The notes beneath the pieces were generated by a model. The model did not search any database and had not been told where the DNA came from. It was given only the letters and a program-made list of their open reading frames with translations. From Vallitaleaceae bacterium (GTDB lineage Bacteria > Bacillota > Clostridia > Lachnospirales > Vallitaleaceae), in assembly GCA_027858555.1 (NCBI GenBank), contig JAQICP010000431.1, positions 1 to 6,165 on the forward strand: a DNA stretch of 6,165 nt, written 5' to 3'. The position numbers and the translations under genes are program-made. Of the stretch, positions 1 through 6,165 are shown in pieces. Position 1 is the first letter of the stretch, and every line of letters begins with the position of its first letter.

Positions 1-117
1 ATCCTTAGCACCAGGAATTGGCGTATATTCAATATTTCGATTGATTTCTTTTACTAAAGTCACATCAACGCCTAAAAGATTATCACATAGATTAAACGAT
101 AAAATATTCTCACTCAT
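1..117 (-). CDS. cheW: CheW-type chemotaxis adaptor, N-terminal part (3' end beyond window)
   Basis: CheW adaptors link MCP hairpin tips to the P5 domain of CheA. Only the first 39 codons are visible, from the ATG at 117 to the left edge with no stop. The peptide begins MSENILSFNL and continues CDNLLGVDVTLVKEINRN, then IEYTPIPGAKD. This is the typical CheW opening: a beta strand, the (F/L)G(I/V)DV turn, a V-x-EI strand, and the T-P-(V/I)-P-x-A loop that precedes the GVINLRG motif, which would lie just outside. It starts 4 nt after the cheA stop with its own ribosome site. The alternative is a CheV-type protein (CheW plus receiver) or another multi-domain CheW protein, since the C-terminal part is not visible. 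The CheW fold assignment itself is well supported despite the short length. Confidence 0.85.
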   Translation of the reverse strand, partial: MSENILSFNLCDNLLGVDVTLVKEINRNIEYTPIPGAKD

Positions 118-121
118 CAAA

Positions 122-129
122 TCACCCTC
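122..129 (-). promoter_or_regulatory. Ribosome binding site of cheW, overlapping the end of cheA
   Basis: The minus strand reads GAGGGTGA, which includes the TGA stop of cheA. Seven nt separate GAGGG from the ATG at 117. The overlap with the last cheA codons points to translational coupling of kinase and adaptor. Confidence 0.75.
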
Positions 130-3100
130 TTTTTTTTAGTGTCGACTCTAGGACATCAATTAGTCCAGTACGATCAAGTTTGAATTCATAGGCATCAAAC
201 CCGGCTTCTAACCCTTCCTGTTTTTGAAGCTCGCCTGTCAAAGAGGTAACTGCAATGACAGGTAGATTAGCTAAAGCGCTATCTGCTCGAATTCTTTTGA
301 CTAGCTCAATACCATCCATTTCGGGCATGTTGATGTCACTTACAATAATGTCAAAGGTTTTTTTCTGTAAAATATTCAAAGCAATTTTTCCGTTTTCAGC
401 AAGCGTTACATGATAACCAGCATTTTCCAGATACCCTTTTTCCAGTTTTTGAAAAAATGGCGTGTCTTCTACCAAAAGTATTTTCATTTGCTTCCCTTTT
501 TTCGTTTTGGATACCGTCGAATATTGTTCAGGGTTAGCCAATTCAAACAATTCATAAATATTAAGTAGCAATACTATTTTTTCACTCAGAATCGTAGACC
601 CTACGATACCTTTTGCTGTCACATTGTCGTTTTGATTTAATTTAATGCTCGTTAGCATTGTATCTTGGACTGATTCGATTAATATGCCCATGGGATGCTT
701 CACCAATTTGGGAATAATAACATAGCATTTATGATTTTCCATATGATCTGTAGTTTTTTTGCTGATGTCAATAAAATCTTCAGGTCGTATAATCCTAAGG
801 GGTTCATCACGGAACTGGATAAACTCTTTATCTCCTACCACTTCAATGTCATTGGAGGCAATCTCTTCCACCCTAGATACTAAGGACATATCTAAAACCA
901 GTGTTTCTGGACCAGAACATTTGAATAAAAGCAGACTTTGATTTTCTCTCATTTTTTCTACTTCAGAAACGTGAGATTTATTATTAACTTCAAATCGATC
1001 TTCCATATAATGAAGATTTGAATTTTCTATAATACCACTAGGATCTAAAATCATGGCTACTTTGCCATCACCTAATATGGTAACACCTGAGTAGTTGTTA
1101 CATCCTTGTATATGTATCGATATGGTTTTTACTAATATTTCTTCACTACCATGAATGGTATCGACCGCCAGTCCTAATCGTCTTGAACCAATTTTAATAA
1201 CGATGACTCTTACAATATTCGTCAGTTTATAGCCACGTCTTTCATCCGGGAGATCTGATTCACTTGGCACACTTAATTCTTCCAATTCTGATTGCCTTAA
1301 ATAATGGAATATTTTCTCTCGCTTGTCTTTTTTTCTATCTCCAGTTAATGGCTCAATATAGGTCCTTGGTATACCCAGTACATCTGCTAAACGCACAATA
1401 GGTAATAACTTTCCTCTTAGACGAAGCACCTCTGAGTGATTGATATACTCAATTTTTCGGCCGGCATCATCTGCTTTGATTCTTACAATCTCCTGAACAT
1501 TGATTTGTGGCAATGCGAATTTTTGTTGCTCTACTTCAACGATTAACGATGGAATAATTGCTAACGTCAATGGTAATAGAAGTCTAAATGTTGTGCCTTT
1601 ACCAAGGTTTGTAAATATCTCAATTTTACCACCAAGTTTTTCAATATTGGTTTTTACAACATCCATACCTACGCCACGTCCCGAAATATCCGTGACCGTT
1701 TCCGCAGTTGAAAATCCAGGTTTAAAAAGCAATTGCAAACTTTTCTGTTCACCCATAGATTCTAAATCAGTTGTTGTAATGAATCCCTTATCAAAGGCAA
1801 TTTTTTTGATAATTTCTATATCAATACCTTTTCCGTCATCAATGATATCAATGTTAACATAGCCACTTTCATGGTAAGCTTTAAGTATAAGCGTACCTGT
1901 TCTGGGTTTTCCTGTTTGAATCCGATTGTCTGGTATTTCAATTCCGTGATCAATTGCATTTCTTACAAGATGTGTCAAAGGATCTACAAGTGCCTCGATA
2001 ATCGACTTATCCAGTTCAACCTCGATACCTTCAAGTTCAAGCGCAATATCTTTCTCAAGTTTTCTTGAAAGTTCTCGTACAATTCTAGGGAATTTGTTAA
2101 AGACATTCGATACTGGTTGCATTCTAGTCAGCATAATTGTCTCTTGTAAATTAGTCGTAATATGATTAATGTTTTGGAATATATTGTCCATCTCAGGTAT
2201 TTTTTTGCGATGGACTTCCATTTTCCTGAACAATTGATTTCGAGCTAAAACCATCTCCCCTGAAAGATTCAATAAATTATTAAGGAGCGTTACATTAACA
2301 CGCACACTGTCTTCAACTGTTGTTTGCCCTTTTGCCTTAGCAATGCTAACAGGCTCAACCATCTTCACATCATTGATACTTGTAATTATTGTCTGCTTAT
2401 TTTGCTTAGTTTCAAGCTGCTTTTGAGCTAATTGTACTTCTAATTCTATGTTTTCATCTTTCTCTGTCATTAAACCTTCTGATGCTAATATGGGATTCAT
2501 GGACAATTCGACTACTTGTTCTTCTGGCAAACCAATAATCTCAGGGAGAAAATCTTTTTCCAAAACCGTTGTAAATAAAATCTTCATCTGAGCATCATTT
2601 TCATCCCCATTAGCTTGTTCTAATATCTGCCTAAAATCCATATTGAGGTCAATAACACTTCCTAATGATTCTATTTCTTTCAGCAGTTCAATAAGATTTA
2701 CATGATTATTCATCATATCGCCATATAATTTTCTTGTAAGCAAATATACCCTTGCACCAAATCGCAATTCCTCTTGTAATAAGGTTCTTTTGGCAGATGG
2801 GGATAAGTAGTTGTCCACATCGAAATATTCATCTACCCCATCTTCTTGATTTTCGATTTTTTCACTTTTATCCAAAGACCTAACTGAATCTTTAGCCTTA
2901 GATGTCGGGGTATTGCTTGAGTTTAACAATTTTTTGATTGCATCTACATGCCCTGTAATCTCAACACTTTCACTATTTGCTACATCTTCAATCATCTCTT
3001 TCAAACAATCATTAACTTTAAGCAATTCATCAACCATGTCGTTGGTGATTTTAATATTACCTGACCGAATCTCACCAAATAAATTCTCAAAAGCATGGGA

Positions 3101-3289
3101 TAAGGATACGATTTTTTTAAAATCAAAGAAACCTGATGTGCCTTTAATCGTATGGACTGCACGGAATATCCCATTAATACTTTCCATATCGATTTGGTCA
3201 AAATCAAGATTAATTAACTCTTTTTCAATGGTTTCTATATGAGCTTTTGACTCTTCAACAAAACTTTGAATAAACGCCTCATCTTGCAC
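122..3289 (-). CDS. cheA: Hybrid chemotaxis histidine kinase CheA with extra CheW-like domain and C-terminal receiver
   Basis: A 1055-residue cytoplasmic CheA-family kinase that autophosphorylates on a histidine in response to receptor arrays. Domains: P1/HPt at 1-105, with phospho-acceptor His46 in RAVHTIKGTSGFF; an atypical region at about 155-265 where P2 normally lies; a charged linker to about 325; P3 dimerisation helices at about 326-395; P4 ATPase at about 396-575, with N box HLVRNAIDHGIE (440-451), DDGKGID (484-490), GRGVGMD (537-543) and GKGTTF (563-568); a P5 CheW-like domain at about 576-765 with a hydrophilic insertion near 643-690; a second CheW-like domain at about 780-920; and a receiver at 935-1055. 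The receiver has the acidic pair Glu941/Asp942, acceptor Asp985, Thr1015 and Lys1037, so it looks competent for phosphorylation. All kinase boxes are intact. The protein is far longer than classical CheA (about 650-700 residues) because of the added domains. It sits 27 nt after the hydrogenase-MCP gene and 4 nt before cheW, so it is the likely kinase for both receptors. The receiver could be the output, a phosphate sink or a relay; the sequence does not decide. Confidence 0.95.
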   Translation of the reverse strand: MQDEAFIQSFVEESKAHIETIEKELINLDFDQIDMESINGIFRAVHTIKGTSGFFDFKKIVSLSHAFENLFGEIRSGNIKITNDMVDELLKVNDCLKEMIEDVANSESVEITGHVDAIKKLLNSSNTPTSKAKDSVRSLDKSEKIENQEDGVDEYFDVDNYLSPSAKRTLLQEELRFGARVYLLTRKLYGDMMNNHVNLIELLKEIESLGSVIDLNMDFRQILEQANGDENDAQMKILFTTVLEKDFLPEIIGLPEEQVVELSMNPILASEGLMTEKDENIELEVQLAQKQLETKQNKQTIITSINDVKMVEPVSIAKAKGQTTVEDSVRVNVTLLNNLLNLSGEMVLARNQLFRKMEVHRKKIPEMDNIFQNINHITTNLQETIMLTRMQPVSNVFNKFPRIVRELSRKLEKDIALELEGIEVELDKSIIEALVDPLTHLVRNAIDHGIEIPDNRIQTGKPRTGTLILKAYHESGYVNIDIIDDGKGIDIEIIKKIAFDKGFITTTDLESMGEQKSLQLLFKPGFSTAETVTDISGRGVGMDVVKTNIEKLGGKIEIFTNLGKGTTFRLLLPLTLAIIPSLIVEVEQQKFALPQINVQEIVRIKADDAGRKIEYINHSEVLRLRGKLLPIVRLADVLGIPRTYIEPLTGDRKKDKREKIFHYLRQSELEELSVPSESDLPDERRGYKLTNIVRVIVIKIGSRRLGLAVDTIHGSEEILVKTISIHIQGCNNYSGVTILGDGKVAMILDPSGIIENSNLHYMEDRFEVNNKSHVSEVEKMRENQSLLLFKCSGPETLVLDMSLVSRVEEIASNDIEVVGDKEFIQFRDEPLRIIRPEDFIDISKKTTDHMENHKCYVIIPKLVKHPMGILIESVQDTMLTSIKLNQNDNVTAKGIVGSTILSEKIVLLLNIYELFELANPEQYSTVSKTKKGKQMKILLVEDTPFFQKLEKGYLENAGYHVTLAENGKIALNILQKKTFDIIVSDINMPEMDGIELVKRIRADSALANLPVIAVTSLTGELQKQEGLEAGFDAYEFKLDRTGLIDVLESTLKKRG

Positions 3290-3292
3290 ACA

Positions 3293-3301
3293 ATCACCTC
3301 C
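3293..3301 (-). promoter_or_regulatory. Strong ribosome binding site deciding the GTG start of cheA
   Basis: The minus strand reads GGAGGTGAT, a near-perfect complement of the 16S rRNA 3' end. There are 7 nt between GGAGG and the GTG at 3289-3287. This supports GTG as the start: the HPt domain begins immediately after it, and no upstream in-frame ATG is needed. Confidence 0.9.
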
Positions 3302-3316
3302 GAATACGCTAGCTAA

Positions 3317-5500
3317 TTATAAGTTTGACAATATGGATGCTGTATCCGCAAGTCCCTTAATTCCGTTAGAAGCTTCTGCAACGCTTTTGGCTGCATCATG
3401 GGAACTTGTAGCTATATAACTTGTTTTTTCTGTAATCATATTCACTTTTGAAGCCGCGTCAATAACTGCATTAGAAATACCACCTGATACAGCTGATTGT
3501 TCTGCCACAGCAGCTGCGATGGTGTTGGTAATGCTTGACATCTCATCAATGACCTGGCTGATTGTACCCATTGCATCAACAGCACTAGACATATTAGTTT
3601 GCATGGCTTCGATTTGTTGTCCGATTTCTTCTGTAGATTCAGCTGTCTGTCTTGCAAGAGCTTTTACTTCTCCAGCAACAACTGCAAAACCTTTTCCTGC
3701 TTCTCCAGCACCTGCAGCTTCAATAGCTGCGTTAAGTGCAAGCATATTGGTTTGATCTGCAATCTCGTTAATAACCTTGACAATCTTACCTATCTGCTTG
3801 GAAGAAGTATTCAGTTTTTCAATGATCTCATTAGTATTTCTTGCTGTTTCTTCTGCATCAGCTGTAATATTCTTTGAACGACCACAATTAACACTGATTT
3901 CGTTAAGTGAAATATTAATTTCCTTCATGGCTAACACAACACTATTGACTGAATTAAATACATCACCAGCAAAGTTTGATACGTTCTCGGTGCCACTAGC
4001 AATTTGTGCAACTAACTGGGTTACCTCTTCAACACCTCTTGATGTCATCTTTGATGCAACTGCAATCTTGTTGATAACAGCTTCTAATTCCACAGATTTT
4101 TTATGACGCTCTTCGCTCATCCTGTTCACTTCTTCAAGCACTTTATTAATCTCAATATTCTTTTGTTCTAGCTCTCTATTTTTGGACTCAAAGTTAGTTT
4201 TTTCAAAAGTTGCTTCATGACGGTTATAATCCATACAGTTGGATATTGTATTCAAGTCATTAGTAACAGCTTTCACCATATCTCTACAATTATCATAGCC
4301 ACATGCTGAACAATTGACTTGTCGCTGACGGGTTGTTATCTTAAACATTCTATTAAAGGTATCATCGTATTCCTCTTCTGATGGTTCTCTCAGCTCACTA
4401 ACCAAATCATCTGTGTTGTAACGCCTTATAAAGTCATCAAGATTAAGCGTCTTATCAAACTCCTTATATAGCCAGTCGATTTTACGATAGATAATCTTGC
4501 CACCTTTGTCAGATAACTTTTCTTCCTTAAGAGAATTGAGAATTTCATCTACATCATCCACTTGAATCTCTTTAGTTGTTGCCGTACCGATGCTACAGCC
4601 ATGAGGACAATTCAAAATATCAACTAAAAGGGGAACCGATTTACGCTGCTTAACGCGTTCGCTGTATTCATCCAGATAATGATAGGCATGTTCGTGACCT
4701 TCGATCTGTCTGATCCATGCCCCTTTGACTTTTTGTTCAACATTCTCTCTAAGTCCACCAGGTCGGCTGAATAGGCATCCCAAACTTGAACCGATATCTT
4801 CAAAGGGATGACTAGGATAATTATCCAGCTTTATATGATGATTTTCTATATAATCGCTTAATTTACTGAAAGTGACATTATACTCAATCATATTACCAGT
4901 ATTTGAATCATTAATCTCATTGGTTTTGGCAATACACGGTGATAAGAATGCTAAACTTTCAGTGTGATTTTCATAACGTTTCAGATACACCGCCGTACAC
5001 ATCATCGGACTATGAATCGGCGCTAAATTATCAATTAATTCATTCCTGTATTTTTCAATATAAGCAACAATCGCTGGACAGGGTTGTGCAATCACTGATT
5101 TGAGATTGTTTTGTTCAATGGCCTTTAAATAAGCCCAAGTGGTTATATCCGCACCAAAGGAGACATCATAAATGACGTTCACACCTTTTGCTTTCAGATA
5201 GCCAAACAATTTTTCATAATTCAAAAAATTAACCCGTACAGAAGGTGCCGCTATGACTGATATTTTCTTGCCTTTTTCCAAATCTTCAAAGAACATCTCC
5301 GTATCATCGCTGAAATCTCTTGCATCGTGATCACACACTTCAATACATTTTCCACATAAAATACATTTCTCATTGTCAATTTTGACCTTATTACCTTCTT
5401 CTGTTACATAGGAAATATTTGCTCCAAATGCCATGCAATTCCTAATACATTTGTTACAACCGACACAGTTTTCTTCGTTTACATTAATCCTACCAACCAT
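3317..5500 (-). CDS. [FeFe]-hydrogenase-like sensor fused to an MCP signalling domain
   Basis: A 727-residue soluble chemoreceptor with a metal-cluster sensory half. Residues 1-60 form a two-[4Fe-4S] ferredoxin domain with cysteines 12, 15, 18, 22 and 46, 49, 52, 56. Residues about 80-325 are an [FeFe]-hydrogenase large-subunit domain. Motif L1 reads AQPCPA (Cys141), L2 reads SPCIAKTNE (Cys189) and L3 reads NCPHGCSIG (Cys298, Cys302), so the four expected H-cluster cysteines are present. Residues 397-422 are a CxxCGYxxxC...C Fe-S domain like those of sensory (group C) hydrogenases, RnfB and CODH-related proteins. A charged helical linker (about 430-470) leads to an MCP hairpin (about 471-727) with tip IADQTNMLALNAAIEAAGAG at 580-599. 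No signal peptide or membrane segment is visible. The likely role is sensing H2 or redox state and signalling to CheA through CheW; this is inferred from the fusion and neighbours. The L1 proton-relay cysteine is replaced by Pro140, so fast H2 turnover is unlikely. H-cluster assembly would need HydE/F/G from elsewhere. The ATG start has a good ribosome site. Confidence 0.93.
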   Translation of the reverse strand: MVGRINVNEENCVGCNKCIRNCMAFGANISYVTEEGNKVKIDNEKCILCGKCIEVCDHDARDFSDDTEMFFEDLEKGKKISVIAAPSVRVNFLNYEKLFGYLKAKGVNVIYDVSFGADITTWAYLKAIEQNNLKSVIAQPCPAIVAYIEKYRNELIDNLAPIHSPMMCTAVYLKRYENHTESLAFLSPCIAKTNEINDSNTGNMIEYNVTFSKLSDYIENHHIKLDNYPSHPFEDIGSSLGCLFSRPGGLRENVEQKVKGAWIRQIEGHEHAYHYLDEYSERVKQRKSVPLLVDILNCPHGCSIGTATTKEIQVDDVDEILNSLKEEKLSDKGGKIIYRKIDWLYKEFDKTLNLDDFIRRYNTDDLVSELREPSEEEYDDTFNRMFKITTRQRQVNCSACGYDNCRDMVKAVTNDLNTISNCMDYNRHEATFEKTNFESKNRELEQKNIEINKVLEEVNRMSEERHKKSVELEAVINKIAVASKMTSRGVEEVTQLVAQIASGTENVSNFAGDVFNSVNSVVLAMKEINISLNEISVNCGRSKNITADAEETARNTNEIIEKLNTSSKQIGKIVKVINEIADQTNMLALNAAIEAAGAGEAGKGFAVVAGEVKALARQTAESTEEIGQQIEAMQTNMSSAVDAMGTISQVIDEMSSITNTIAAAVAEQSAVSGGISNAVIDAASKVNMITEKTSYIATSSHDAAKSVAEASNGIKGLADTASILSNL

Positions 5501-5508
5501 AATAAATT

Positions 5509-5515
5509 CACCTTT
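5509..5515 (-). promoter_or_regulatory. Ribosome binding site of the hydrogenase-MCP gene
   Basis: On the minus strand AAGGTGA lies immediately after the TAG stop of the upstream MCP gene and 8 nt before the ATG at 5500. It supports that start codon. Its position against the upstream stop suggests translation of the two receptors is coupled. Confidence 0.8.
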
Positions 5516-6165
5516 CTATAGTTTGAATTGTCGAACTAGAGATTCAAGTTTCTTCGCTACTTCAGATAACTCTTTCGCCGAATCACTTGTTTCGTTAGAC
5601 CCCGATGCAACTACTTTAAACGAATTAGTAATTTCCTGCGTATTGCGAGATATGGTGACCGCTCCTTCTGAAATTTCTTTAGATGTCTGTGTTAATTTTT
5701 GTATTTTTTCAAAAGCGGATTCTGTATTTTTAGTTACTGTTACCGATGAGACCGTTAGTTCCATTGTTGATTTTGCTATTTCATTTACACCATGTGCAGC
5801 TTCAACAAGACTACTTGCAGCATTGTTGGAGTTTATGGCTAAGTCACCGATTTCTTTTGTAATCATATTCAGCTTTTCAGCCGCCCTTACGACCGAATTA
5901 GAAATATCACCTGTAATGGCTGTTTGTTCAGTAACTGCAGCTGCAATTGTACCAGTAATTGACATAATCTCTTTGATTACATCGGTAATCGTTTCAACAG
6001 CTGTTACGGCGTCTGCCATATTGGACTGCATGGTATCGATTTGTTCGCCAATTTTATCTGTTGCTTCTGCTGTTTGTTTAGCTAATTCTTTTACTTCATT
6101 TGCTACTACTGCAAAACCTTTTCCAGCCTCACCTGCACCTGCTGCTTCAATCGCTGCATTAAGGG
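5516..6165 (-). CDS. Methyl-accepting chemotaxis protein, C-terminal part (5' end beyond window)
   Basis: Cytoplasmic signalling domain of a chemoreceptor, which would control CheA kinase activity through CheW. The frame is open to the right edge, and 215 complete codons are visible before the TAG stop at 5518-5516. The visible part opens inside the highly conserved hairpin tip (LNAAIEAAGAGEAGKGFAVV), followed by ANEVKELAKQTAEAT, then a long Ala/Ser/Thr/Glu-rich amphipathic helix with heptad character, ending LVRQFKL. The methionine at 6031 lies about 45 residues into the visible part, downstream of the tip, and is not the real start. About 200 residues follow the tip, some 76 more than in the next gene's MCP domain, so this receptor has a longer descending helix. 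The sensor domain and any membrane segments lie outside the window, so the ligand is unknown. It is the first visible gene of a tight set; the next gene starts 15 nt downstream. MCP identity is near certain; whether it is a membrane or soluble receptor is not visible. Confidence 0.95.
   Translation of the reverse strand, partial: LNAAIEAAGAGEAGKGFAVVANEVKELAKQTAEATDKIGEQIDTMQSNMADAVTAVETITDVIKEIMSITGTIAAAVTEQTAITGDISNSVVRAAEKLNMITKEIGDLAINSNNAASSLVEAAHGVNEIAKSTMELTVSSVTVTKNTESAFEKIQKLTQTSKEISEGAVTISRNTQEITNSFKVVASGSNETSDSAKELSEVAKKLESLVRQFKL

Larger units (their letters stand above)
1..6165 (-). other. Probable single operon: MCP, hydrogenase-MCP, cheA, cheW
   Basis: All four genes lie on the same strand with gaps of 15, 27 and 4 nt. 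Each visible start has a ribosome site, and no gap has room for a promoter or terminator. The products form one signalling chain: two receptors, a kinase and an adaptor. Both ends of the operon lie outside the window, so the promoter, the terminator and any cheY, cheB, cheR, cheC/cheD or hydrogenase maturase genes are not visible. Confidence 0.85.

Noticed and set aside
130..137. T run on the plus strand as a transcription terminator
   Set aside because: It lies inside the last codons of cheA (Lys-Lys-Arg), no stable GC-rich hairpin precedes it in either direction, and cheW follows only 4 nt after cheA.
1500..2068. Plus-strand open frames of 65-120 codons antisense to cheA
   Set aside because: These are reverse-complement shadows of the conserved kinase domain with no domain signature of their own; the same applies to plus-strand frames at 695-941, 2913-3242 and 3519-4106.
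3001..3207. A 68-residue minus-strand frame overlapping the HPt-coding region
   Set aside because: It is in a shifted frame within the well-supported cheA coding sequence, has no ribosome site I can see and shows no recognisable domain.
3290..3316. Small palindrome GCTAGC in the gap between the hydrogenase-MCP and cheA genes
   Set aside because: It is only six bases in a 27-nt gap that also contains a ribosome site, too short to call an operator or terminator.
3317..5500. A catalytic, energy-conserving [FeFe] hydrogenase
   Set aside because: The MCP fusion, the loss of the L1 relay cysteine and the che gene context all point to signalling; no diaphorase or electron-bifurcating subunit genes are visible.
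5516..6031. The methionine at 6031 as the start of a small 171-residue MCP-like gene
   Set aside because: The same frame stays open to the window edge and encodes the conserved MCP hairpin tip upstream of that methionine, so the gene is truncated by the window rather than short.

Overview
This window is a compact, one-direction chemosensory gene cluster, with every gene on the minus strand, so transcription runs from high to low coordinates. The DNA is AT-rich. The ribosome binding sites are strong and GGAGGTGA-like, the genes are almost contiguous, and one protein is a multi-cluster iron-sulfur [FeFe]-hydrogenase-like sensor. Together these suggest a strictly anaerobic Firmicute of the class Clostridia. 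Genus cannot be fixed from sequence reading alone, and other fermentative anaerobes such as spirochaetes are not excluded.

Layout in transcription order: (1) the 3' part of a methyl-accepting chemotaxis protein (MCP) gene, cut off by the right edge at 6165 and ending at 5516; (2) after 15 nt, a 727-residue protein at 5500-3317. It fuses a two-cluster ferredoxin domain, an [FeFe]-hydrogenase H-cluster domain and a four-cysteine Fe-S domain to a complete MCP signalling hairpin, and has no membrane segment; (3) after 27 nt, a GTG-started 1055-residue CheA-type histidine kinase at 3289-122, with HPt, dimerisation, ATPase and CheW-like P5 domains, plus an extra CheW-like domain and a C-terminal receiver domain; (4) after 4 nt, the first 39 codons of a CheW adaptor gene, cut off by the left edge. 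No stretch over 30 bases lacks a gene. I see no RNA genes, mobile elements, CRISPR arrays, internal promoters or terminators.

Inferred function: the cytoplasmic hydrogenase-like receptor senses H2 or redox state through its metal clusters and passes the signal through its MCP hairpin. CheW and the CheW-like domains of CheA would link it to the kinase. CheA would then phosphorylate its own receiver domain and/or separate response regulators encoded outside the window. The partial upstream MCP shares a closely similar hairpin and probably joins the same array. Whether the output is motility towards H2 or another cellular process cannot be decided here.

The most noteworthy item is the hydrogenase-MCP fusion. 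It keeps all four cysteines expected to hold the H-cluster, but has lost the proton-relay cysteine of the first motif, as expected of a sensor rather than a fast catalyst.
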